Positions 1 through 9,793 of a stretch of DNA of 64,000 nt are shown piece after piece (within the stretch, counting starts at the first letter, position 1; each line of letters starts with the position of its first letter). Position numbers and translations under genes: made by a program. Source of the DNA: Chalara sp. BL73. Lineage: Eukaryota; Ascomycota; Leotiomycetes; Helotiales. The notes beneath the pieces are model-generated. The model ran no database searches and was not told where the DNA came from. It saw only the letters and a program-made list of their open reading frames with translations. The stretch covers positions 186,001 through 250,000 of the forward strand of contig CAKJVC010000148.1 in NCBI GenBank assembly GCA_918026815.1. Direction: 5' to 3'.

Positions 1-9
1 AGGTCCCCA

Positions 10-3000
10 ATGGACATGACGATGGAGCAGACTCAAGATGGAGTGTCTATGAGACCCATGAGACGTAGGTGCTACACTAATAGAGGAATGAAACAGCTTC
101 ATTAACAGTACCTGATTCAATAGTCAAAGTCCTTTACACGTTCGACGATCAAAACAAGACCAATTGTCTAGCTCGTGGCCAGGATGTGCTCCGAATCCAG
201 ACCGTAGCCATGGACGAGACAGCCTCAATCGGCATAATTGATCTGAAGACTTGCATTGAAGCTGTCACACAGTGCAGTCCTGAACTAGTCAATCGTATGG
301 GTCAAGACTACACAATTTACGCGTACGATTATTCTGAATACGATACCCCCTTGTCGGACAAGGTATGCTGTCTAAAGCAATTGCAGCAGCCGGCCCAGCC
401 CAATTTGCACCAGCTCAGCAATCAGAAAAGCTTATTACTGGACGTGTGTGCAAAAACATTTTGGGAATTTTTAATAATGGAGTCAAGGAAACACTAGAGG
501 TTAAGCTACGGCTAGTACCTGTGCCCACGACAATGCAAGGGGACTACATTAATTCCATGAACAACTTAACGTATGATCATAATGAATGGCAAAACTTTCT
601 CCAGTCCAATCCAAATATGGGACAGATGACAAATCGATATGGAACTCCCACTTCGACTATTTCGAATCATCGAGGAAGCATGAACATGGAAGTGGTTAAT
701 CAGCTGCTCAGTCCAAATTTGCAGCAGCAACAAGTCGCGCAGGCTCCATTAGTCCAACATGCAAACGCAAACATAAACTCACGCGAGGATGGAACTGTTG
801 ATTCGGGAACTGAAAGTCGAGGGGATCAAAAGCTACAAAATCAAAAATTACGTCTCGGCCATCGTCTAGAACATCTTCAAAGAGAACAAGAGCGAAGCGT
901 CAACCGAAAACAGGCAATAATAACCTAGGGGCCATACTTCCGGATACGAAGAAGGTACTGACGGAGATGATGAACCTGCTCCTAAGAAAAGAGCCAAAAC
1001 GACTCAGGCGGATTGGAATAGCAAATCCTCTTTCGGACCAGCGACGAGCTCGCTATTGGTAACAGCAAGCACTGCTGGATCATTGCGCAATTTTCGGCCT
1101 GTCGCATCAAATCCAGCAATGACTCCTGGCGTCCAGCCCGAAGCTATTCCTCGCGCCCCGACACCACTGCCAGAAATGCCAAATCAAAAAGCGCCTCGAT
1201 CACAAAGTGGTCTCCGCCATAACTCTTTTGCTTCTCAAGTCAACGTGCCTAGAAACAGCATTTCACAATATCCACTCCTTGCTCCCGCTATTAGGCCAGA
1301 GGACCAGATCAGATACTCAATCGAATCAGCGCAGAATTCCCTGAGCGGAGCTACAGCCCTGCATTGACTGCTCCGGAGATCGCCTCATCTCCTCCGGTGA
1401 TTAGGAGTGCTTCGCCAACACGCATGCGCTCAAGCCCACCATGCCCTTCGAGTCCAGTATTACCGCAGATGCCTAGGACAGATTCTGGTTTCATGAGTGG
1501 ATCTATGGAAGAGCTATTTGGCGAAGATGACGACGCATTGTTCCCAGCCGACGATGAAGAGATGCAGTTACCGCTACCGAAGCCTAAAAGCGACGTTCTC
1601 CGTTGCCGAAGCCCCCTACAGCCGAAGAGGCTGCAAAGGCTTTTGTTATTGAAGAAGAAATACCTGGTCCTATGGAGCTTCTACCTGCGGACATGCCAAT
1701 ATTTGAACCACCAAACGCGAAAGCACCATCTCGGGCCCCTGTAAAGTCAAGAACTGGCAGCGTAGTGCCTATAGACAGACAACAAGCAGTCCCTCTGCCG
1801 AGACCTGATAATCTGCCGCAATCTGATGTTCCTTCTACAGGCCGGAAAGTTCCCGAGTCCCAACCTGTCCATCCACAGGTGTTTTTGTCTCGACCTCATG
1901 ACTTCCAACCCCAATCACAATATGCTTCGCCATACCCTCAATTGCCAGCTCAAGTCTCCACAGCTCAGCCACCTAACCGGCAAGCGCCTGCTACTCAAGA
2001 GCCGTCTACTAAACCTATTTCAACCAATGTACAGCCAAGATCTGGTTCAAGAATGGTTAGAACTGCATCTATGGGCTCCTTAACTCTACCTACTCTGCCC
2101 GCTAGCGACCCTGTTTTGCCACCTTCAAGCCTTCAACGATCGCAGACATGGTCAAAAACCCCTCACCCTGTGACAGAAGCCCCAATGCCGATGCAAGAGC
2201 AAGTTGTAGGAACGGATACACACGTACCCATGCCAGCGGGCCAAGTGCTCAACACAACTTCTAAGAAGCAGAACCGCGAATCCACATATGATCCATTCAA
2301 GACCAAAAAGGATACAATCCAGCAGAGACTAGAGATGGCCATTGCGAACGGGGAAATGCCACCGTTTTGCAGCAATTGCGGTGCTATTAAGACACCGACA
2401 TGGCGCAAGGCATGGTCACAGGAACATCAAGGAGCACCCGGATATTATGATTATTCTGATGAACCTGGGCGGGTCACAGCAGTTGTTATTCTGGCTCGTG
2501 ATAGTGCAGGTCAACCCACGTCTTATCAGATTGTAAAGAAGTTTTTGGGAGAAGACGAAGATCAGTCGCAGTATAAAGAGTTCATGCTCTGTAATCGTAA
2601 GTTGAACTAATACTCAGGTGTGCGTCGGAAGACTAATTTGCATAGCCTGCGGCCTCTGGATGTCGAAATATAAAGCTCATAGGCCAGAAGATAAGTGGGA
2701 AGGTAAAGCAACACGTAAGGATGGGCAGCCACGGAAGCGGCCAACACAACGTGCGAGCAAGGCATTGAAGACCCCTGCAAACACGAACCTGACCTCAGAA
2801 GCAAATTATCCACAGTCGGAGGCATACTATCCACGAGGCGAGACAGCGGAGCCTCTTAATTGTCCATCTCCATCTGAAAGTACTGAAATTCAGATCCAAA
2901 GAATGGAGCTTCCATCGGAAAGCCTCGCGGCAGCCAATGCTCGACCTGGGAAGCGCCTGAAGGCAATGACATCTGATGCTGCATCCGCCGCGCTAAGACG

Positions 3001-3877
3001 AGCTATCCAGTCAAGCCCTGCTCGATGGGATGGAGCACGAGAGAGTCCGATAGAAGCAGATGATGTAGATCTGACAAGGCGTGTACTCTTCCCTTCGCCG
3101 CCGAGGAAGGATGGATCCCCAAAAGTGTTAGGGGAAGTGGCAGGTAATAGTGTTCAGATATCCCACGGCCCATCGACAAAGCAACATATAATCCATACGT
3201 CTAATAAGGAGAACTGTTTACCTGCAATAAATGATGGAGATTTGGATGCGGAACTCCTCGCATTATTCGAGTCAGAATTGGCTCGACCTTCAACTCCAAC
3301 CCGGGATAATTCAGCGCCAAACGTTTTCAAGACGCCTACCCGACCAACACCGAACCACAGACCCATTACTCGCAGCGTTTCCAGATCTATTCGATCCGTA
3401 AAATCGCCTGGCGCACTCCTTAGGTTTTCGCAGCGAACTCCTTCGAAAACACCTACACGTCGATCACCAAGACATCACGATTTCAGCCTCGATTCTCCGT
3501 TCACTGCTACAATCCATCAGATGATGTCTGAAGCTAATAATAATAATTCCCCATCACGTAATGGAAGCGGGACGGACTTCGACTTCGGAAACCTTCCAGA
3601 TCTACCTATCGATGGCACCATGCATGGTGGCCATACTACTACGGAGTTCAATCTCGAGGATTTCTTCTCTACGGACATGCCGGTGCCTAGCTCTCCTCCC
3701 AAGACCTTCCAGCTTTACGAAGATGCCAGTGCGATGGCAAATGTCAATTGGAGTGAGTTCAATAAGTTAAACGATGAGCAATCTAAAGATGTAGAGAAGG
3801 ATGTGGCTGTTAAGCAGGAGCCTGAAGAGGACGCAGAGGGCTTAGAAGAAGTTGATATGGTGCGCAGTCCATCGTAA
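10..3877 (+). CDS. Spt21/Ams2-like GATA-finger regulator of histone genes, frame broken by five 1-nt deletions
   Basis: Exon 1 (10-64) and exon 2 (from 124) join in phase and give an N-terminal block (VLYTFDDQNKTNCLAR, then IYAYDYSEYDTPL) that I recognise as the Spt21/Ams2 N-terminal domain. The C-terminal half carries a GATA-type zinc finger: CSNCGAIKTPTWRKAW, an insert of about 70 residues, then CNPCGLWMSKYK completed across the intron 2597-2645. An AT-hook-like basic stretch lies near 841-915, and the tail (about 2646-3877) is Ser/Pro-rich and probably disordered. Yeast Spt21 and fission yeast Ams2 activate histone genes in S phase; that role is inferred here. The frame is lost at 346-350 (C5), 837-840 (A4), 928-931 (G4), 1339-1341 (C3) and 1586-1589 (A4). 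Each is repaired conceptually by one extra base in the run, so I read these as assembly errors; a decaying pseudogene is the alternative. Confidence 0.85.
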
Positions 3878-4300
3878 ATATTTTTGTTTCCTTTTCCTAT
3901 CTGTAGAGCATAGCGAGACGGTGTTGGGGCTATATGTTGGAGTTTTATGAGGCATCAGCGTATGGCGTTAGAAATTAGCATTTACGAAGACATCCACGAT
4001 TTGCTCTGCATGGATATTACACAGCACAGTATCACCTTGGTGAATGAAAGATGGCAAGATTACTAAAGACTACTCTCCTTTCTCTATCCATACTACAAGT
4101 GAGCTATTAAATGGAATATGTGTATGGGGAGCTGAATGTCAAGGTTTATTAAGATAAATACAAGCGATTGGTGGCGTCTAGAGCCCATGATTATGCGTCT
4201 GATTTAAGATCTTTCAATGTTTTAGATTGGCGCCTGGTACAATGATGATTTTCTTTTTAAATGGTACAGATATGATACAACACAGGCCATTTCATACAGC
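3878..4300. other. Convergent intergenic region
   Basis: This lies between the 3' ends of the GATA-finger gene and the mL38 gene. It is AT-biased, as expected for two 3' UTRs with polyadenylation signals. I see no coding potential or repeats. Confidence 0.6.
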
Positions 4301-5701
4301 TTAATGCCTCCTCTTGGACACCTTATTCTGCTTCTGGATAGTTCTAAACAGCTGTCCCCTGCCCTTGAACAAAGGAGCGTACTTAGCACTTGAGTGCTTA
4401 GCCTCCCAGCCTCTGGGCTTCTGCTTCCTCTTCAGAGGTTCGACTTTCTTCTGCTTGAACTCGATATCGCTGCCCTCAATACCGGCTCTTCTCATTACGC
4501 CCGCAGTTCCATCGTCCCAAGTGCTTCTGAAGAGGCTCACACCAATTGGTTCCAACTTGTTATTTTGTACCAGTGCCTTAAGCTTGAAATGATCGCGCTT
4601 TAATTTCTTCCCCAATTCTTCGGTATTGATGATATGACCGGGGCGCTGTTCCAAAACGAAAACTATGTAGCGGTGGTAAGGCGATCCCTTCTGTGCGAAT
4701 GGTGGTAGCCATGGATGCACGAGTTGGTCTTTTGTGGCATGCGATAAAGGCAGAGATGTGTCTGTCGGTGAAATTGGGATATTAGCAGCAAGGTAATGAC
4801 ACCGGGCTGAGAAGTCGTCGTGCTTAACGTCTGGGACATCACCATCCATGACAATAACACTAATTAGCCGCTCTCCTTTATCAAAGACTTGTACTTTCAA
4901 CCGTACAGGAATTTCGCTGACTCGGGAATCGACATACTCGCCCGGCTGGACGTTACGTCTGCCAAAAGCGAGACGGACATCGGCTGTTGGCTCAAAGTGA
5001 GGTAGGAAATCTGGCACGACGCCCAATTGATGTATGCGCTGGTTGACAATCTTCCATTGGTAAGAGCGCCATTTCTGATCCGCCAGGTATCGGTATATTG
5101 GCTTGTTCATATCACCTACAAATGTTATTAGTACATGATCGAGCGTGAAACTTTATGATAGTACAAACCTTCACCATCCTCAAAGCGCTTCTTGATCAGG
5201 GGATCATTAATGTCTGCTTGGATCTTCAGGTATTCGAGGTACTTCCGCATGCTTGCCAGCCTAGTCTCCTTTGTTTGTTCTCCATTCTTGAATGATGAAG
5301 AATCCTGAGCCAACAGATTTGATATCCTCAACTTCTCCTTCTTGATAGCCTTCAATTTTTTCTTCTCTATCCTCCGATAGGACCCTTCGAGCTTCTTGAA
5401 AGCATTGGTATGGTAGCAGCTCGAAAGGTATATTCTCTGAGCTCTTCATCGCAGCACGGCGACGCCTAGAACCAATAGGCAGAATGCCGCTCTTTATCAG
5501 TGTCCGCTCGCCTTTCTTCGATGTGACGGTTGTCGGATCGAACAATGATGTGAAGGACGTGGCTGGGCTGGTGGTCTCAACCGCCTCATGACTCTGAGCA
5601 GAAATCGAAAATGGCCGAATTGCTCTTGAAGAAAGCTCTGTAGATATTGTGTTTCTCAGACATTGGGTCAATGGCCGCGAGGCCATATGCCGTGTTGTCA
5701 T
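4301..5701 (-). CDS. MRPL35: Mitochondrial large-subunit ribosomal protein mL38 (PEBP fold), one indel
   Basis: Two exons, 5701-5169 and 5115-4301, separated by a 53-nt intron (5116-5168), encode about 448 residues. The order of blocks matches fungal MRPL35/mL38: a Ser/Arg-rich mitochondrial presequence, the conserved [18 protein letters not shown] segment, a Lys-rich helix, then [23 protein letters not shown] sequence (here KKRFEDGEG) across the intron and a PEBP-like domain ([51 protein letters not shown]). The product is a structural component of the mitoribosomal large subunit. The frame changes at a T6 run (5356-5361, A6 in the mRNA); removing one base joins DREEK to [11 protein letters not shown]. 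This looks like a homopolymer error, as in the neighbouring gene. The gene diverges from uL4m. Confidence 0.9.
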
Positions 5702-5846
5702 TATTTGAGTTGTTGTTGCTGACGTTGATCAGCCATAAATTTTATTGTTCTGGGGTTTGAACTTTGGCACGGAACATCCCGTTAATTTTTTCAAGTTCTG
5801 TTTTGGGCGACGACGAGTAGTCAAAATTCCAACCAAACCATCGATA
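5702..5846. promoter_or_regulatory. Bidirectional promoter of mL38 and uL4m
   Basis: Only 145 bp separate the two start codons of divergently transcribed mitoribosomal protein genes, so both promoters and both 5' UTRs must lie here. A CGACGACGAG run occurs at about 5809-5818. No TATA box is obvious. Confidence 0.6.
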
Positions 5847-6844
5847 ATGGCTGCGAAGGGTTTGCAGGGCTTCATGAGAGGACTCAATGCTCTCCGTACT
5901 TCTATTGTAAATTCTAAAGACCCTTTGACGGTAAGTTGCACACTGATTTCGTACCTCTTCAGACTAACGAGAATGTAGCAATGTCTAGCACCACATCTCT
6001 CGCGGTCAATGGCAACAGAGACAACTCTGCCAGGAAGCTTAGATCATAGTATGGACATCTTCCAAAAATTCTCTGCGCAGAAACTCGACCCCTCCCGTAG
6101 GTTGACGCTCATTCAATCGTTATTTAATCTCTAATATTCTCTGCAGCCTCTACTGTCCAGACGACAATCTACGCCTTTCCGTCGATGGAACCCCTCCAAT
6201 TTGAAAATTACAGCGCCAAACATCTCCATATGCCCTTACGTCGCGACCTCCTTCATCGCGCCGTCATTTTTGAAGGCGACATGACCCGTCAAGGAACAGC
6301 AAACACAAAAACCCGCTGGGAAATTCACGGCTCACACCGAAAAATACGACCTCAAAAGGGAACTGGAAAGGCACGTCTAGGCACGCGGCAATCCCCAATG
6401 TTGAAGGGAGGAGCTAAAGTATTTGGTCCGCGTCCGCGAGATTTTGCGACGGGACTACCAAAGAAGATCTACGACATTGCGTGGCGGACGGCCCTCAGCT
6501 ATCGTTACAGGAAGGGCGAGCTCATAATTTGTGAAAAGTTCGATGTTGGGCATATGGAGCAGAATGGGGATTACAAGAGTGATTTTCTGAACGCGATTTT
6601 TGTGCACAATCATTGGGTTAAGGAGAATGGTCGGACCTTGATGGTTTCGTTGGAGGAGAATAAATATATCTCCGAAGCATTGGAGCAGGAGGGATCAGAG
6701 GGTAGAATCTTGACATACGAGCAGGTGGATGTGAAGGACTTGTTGGAGGGCACTGAACGGATAGTGATTGAGAAAGCCGCATTGGATCGAATTTTGGAGG
6801 AGCATCAGAGCGACCTGGCTCCGAAGCTCAAGCATGTACTATAG
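5847..6844 (+). CDS. YML6: Mitochondrial large-subunit ribosomal protein uL4m
   Basis: Three exons (5847-5930, 5979-6096, 6147-6844) join in frame to 299 residues. Both introns are about 50 nt with consensus ends. The uL4 signature is clear in exon 3: a basic RNA-binding loop containing HGSHRKIRPQKGTGKARLGT followed by GGAKVFGPRPRDF, then the globular part (KKIYDIAWRTALSYRYRKGE). This loop lines the peptide tunnel in L4 proteins. The first about 65 residues are basic and Ser/Thr-rich, fitting a mitochondrial presequence. It shares a 145 bp promoter region with mL38 and is intact, unlike its neighbour. Confidence 0.93.
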
Positions 6845-8647
6845 ACCTAGACATTGCGTTCCATACTGTCGTACAACCGATAGTCTGTATAAAATGTAAC
6901 TTTTACCGACGCCGTCGACCTAGTTGCATGAGTATGATAATGCCCCTATGCTCCACGTCTGCTAGTCTTTAGTTGCTCCACGCTCCATCTGACATTTTTT
7001 ACGGCCTGGCGATGCACACAAGATATTATTTATTCATTTGTAAATGCTCCAGAAATTGAAAGCAATATGTATACAACCCGTCTCAATCCCCCAAACCAAA
7101 ATTCAAGTTAGGCACGTGAGCGGCAGAGGCCCTATCTCCGTTAGGCTCTAAATAACGACCACATAATAAAAGATGATGGTTACTGTCGCCCTAAAAGCTT
7201 ACGCGAAAGCATGTCTACATTATCGATTTCTGAGACGTCCCCAAATAAGTCGAATGACTTCATAGAACATATCGCAACAACATATATGGCGTCCCCACAC
7301 ACGCGCTCTGAACGCAAATTCCACACCCAAGGCTATGTATGGGCTGAGCAGCATCCGTCATCCTGCTCCTTACGAAATATAATAATGTAGTGCGCCACTG
7401 CGCTCTCTTTCACATTGGTTTTTCATCCCACCAATCCAAAGCCCATACTTTTTTGCCCCTCCGCCGATTCTCTCTCTCCTTGCCCATTATAAGTATGCAA
7501 CCATCCCATTTTCCCATTATGGACATGCAGCTCTCTTGGCTCGCTTTCCTCAAAAGTGCCTGGTCCGTGCGGCTTCTATTGCACCGGATTTTGCAACCGT
7601 TGATGCCCATGATTTCCAAAAAAGGGCATTATCGTAGGTTTGGCGTCGCACCCGAAATTGCGAGCCGTTCACTTCTCTCAAGGAGATTCTTCAAAGCACC
7701 TACTTTCAAGATTTGATTGCACCGGAGCCCTCAACCGTGACCCCTTTACTCTCGCTTACCGGCCGAATCCGCCAATCACATTGTGGCATCTCGATCCCTT
7801 TTGCCAAAAAAAAAAAAAACCATGAAGTCACCCGTAAAATACGTCTCTTTATATCCACACCCTATCCCCATTTCACCTGTCTGTTTCCCGTCATTTTTTT
7901 GCTTTTATCTGTCCTGCTTTATCTCTATCACCTCCCAGGCTTGAAAGTTCCTTGATTGTCCATCCACACCTTGCCATTTCCATGCTTGGGGGTCTTGTGG
8001 GATGGGATGCTTCGAAATTGCGTTCGGAATATCGTGATTTGGGGATAATGGAATGCTACGGGGCAACCTCCTCCTCTTAATGAAAGAGGTGGGGCTGTGA
8101 TTGCTCATATACTTTTAAACATCGGATGGAGATGCGAGGATGGAACTAGTACGAAGAATGATGATGCGCATGCGGTAGTCACGGGCTATCCTGCAATGCC
8201 TCGAGCGAACGTTCGAGGTATTATGACCGCTTGCGATCATGAAACGGGGGGAAGAACGTCAAATAAGGACAAGTCACTCAAAGTGTAAACTGCCGTCATA
8301 CGGACACATGTTAACCTCTTCATAGAATGCTTTTATATTTCATTGACGGATATGAGTGGGTTCTCTGGGCAGAACAAAACTACCCGCTACTATTCACCAG
8401 ATCGTTACAAATGAGCTTTAAGAAGACTAGCAATACTTCTTGTTGAAGCCCTTGCTACAAACTCAACCATTCGCTAAAAACGAGCAACAAGTGGCAACTC
8501 GAAAATCAAGCCACGGATATCCTGTGCACCAGCCACAAAAGTGCCCTGGCTAGCGATCTTTATAACCATCAAGGAAGGCAAGGCACCTCCAGCCTAAGTG
8601 CTCTTGCTCAACCGAGCCAACGCCGTGTTATGTTACGAATCTCATAC
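6845..8647. other. 1.8 kb gene-free region
   Basis: Both flanking genes point into this stretch. It holds poly-A (7806-7819) and pyrimidine-rich segments and short open frames without recognisable protein character. A near-palindrome lies at about 8200-8219 (CCTCGA...TCGAGG around AACGTT). I see no RNA gene or transposon remnant. It is long for a fungal 3'-3' spacer, so an unrecognised transcript is possible. Confidence 0.45.
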
Positions 8648-9793
8648 CTAACACACTGTAGCCGTATTGAAGCCGGTGCCTCGCAAGTACATTGACGGCT
8701 CAACACCATCAGCAGGGACACCTCGCGACACCGTAGGGCAGACGAGTGGACCAAAGGTTTGAGCTTGGGTCACAATCCTTACTTGCTGGCGCCTTACTCG
8801 AGAGTTGGACATCATCAGCACTTTACTATTATCCATATATCCTTCATCTTTAGCAACCTCCTCGGTCCGCCAGACAGGCGATTCCATACTGGTAATCGCT
8901 GAGCCCTTCATGTCACTACCCTGTGAGCACCCGCGCGACATCTCGCCTGGCTTATGTGTCGTTAATGAGCTCTGGGCAGACTCTTGGCCTGTGCTCGATG
9001 TTGAGGAGTTGGAAAACCTACGCACCAGTAATCCCGAGACCTTGGAGCTAGCAAGCCCTAGAATCGATTCTGATCTTAAGAACGCCTGAAGTTGATCCTT
9101 GTTGCATCCACTTTCGGCATGTTGGTGGAGTATTTGTAAGAGATTGTGAACCTCCTGGTTAAGAATATCGCATTCTGCCTTTAGTTCCGCGTTCTTTGCT
9201 TGCTCTTGTTTCATTCTCTCGTCCTGCTTAGATATCCAATTTTTCCTCCGTTCTCGACACTTGCTAGCAGCCTGGCGATTACGCTCCAAAAATCTTTGGC
9301 GCTTCTCATGCTCCTGCTGCGGGGAAAGCTGCTTCTTAGCCCTGCTTTTCCGTGGCCGACCTCTCTTTGGCTTCGCCAATATTTCTGATGCCTCAGAGGC
9401 TGCTGAAGGCGTAGCATGGTCGATACTCTCCGGAGACTCAACAACACTAGGAGCAATGCTCTTTTGGTCTTCTGGTCGTGGAACCTCTGCGAAGTAGCTG
9501 TACGGCTCGCTCAGGGATCCTAAATTGCTCCATGAGGCATATTGCGGTACTGTATTTGGAATTCCATTTGGAAAGCCTAGTGGCGTCAGACCAGGCTTGA
9601 ACATGTTGTTCAGGGCGGCATTCGGATCCTGGAAAGTTGTGTTCTGATCAAAGTTGATGGACGCCATTCCAGAGAGAGTCCCTGCTCCAGTGTTCATGCT
9701 TGCATCGTCATCAAAGTTGAGGAAGTCCAACTCCATATTTGGTGCGGGTCGATATTCCATCAAACGAGTGTTTGGGTGTTTTGCAACGCGCAA
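8648..9793 (-). CDS. ATF/CREB-type bZIP transcription factor
   Basis: A single open frame of 381 residues. It contains an AT-hook-like KPKRGRPRKSRAKK segment, then a bZIP basic region FLERNRQAASKCRERRKNW with the N-x-(6)-C-R spacing of ATF/CREB factors, then a leucine zipper (about residues 195-225) ending in LLQILHQHAESGC, which resembles Atf-type fungal proteins. The acidic N-terminus (MELDFLNFDDD) may be an activation segment. The C-terminal 130 residues are Ser/Thr-rich and low in conservation. The start could instead be the downstream Met at 9760 or 9736. The role is probably stress or developmental transcription; no target can be assigned. An unusually long upstream region suggests complex regulation. 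Confidence 0.85.
   Translation of the reverse strand: MRVAKHPNTRLMEYRPAPNMELDFLNFDDDASMNTGAGTLSGMASINFDQNTTFQDPNAALNNMFKPGLTPLGFPNGIPNTVPQYASWSNLGSLSEPYSYFAEVPRPEDQKSIAPSVVESPESIDHATPSAASEASEILAKPKRGRPRKSRAKKQLSPQQEHEKRQRFLERNRQAASKCRERRKNWISKQDERMKQEQAKNAELKAECDILNQEVHNLLQILHQHAESGCNKDQLQAFLRSESILGLASSKVSGLLVRRFSNSSTSSTGQESAQSSLTTHKPGEMSRGCSQGSDMKGSAITSMESPVWRTEEVAKDEGYMDNSKVLMMSNSRVRRQQVRIVTQAQTFGPLVCPTVSRGVPADGVEPSMYLRGTGFNTATVC

Noticed and set aside
186..1744. Programmed ribosomal frameshifting in the Spt21/Ams2-like gene
   Set aside because: Five shifts in one gene at unrelated short runs, without slippery heptamers, is not a known mechanism; missing bases explain all of them.
7390..7955. 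Overlapping open frames in the 6.8-8.6 kb gap
   Set aside because: Low-complexity pyrimidine-rich sequence, no recognisable domain, no plausible splice extension; probably chance frames.
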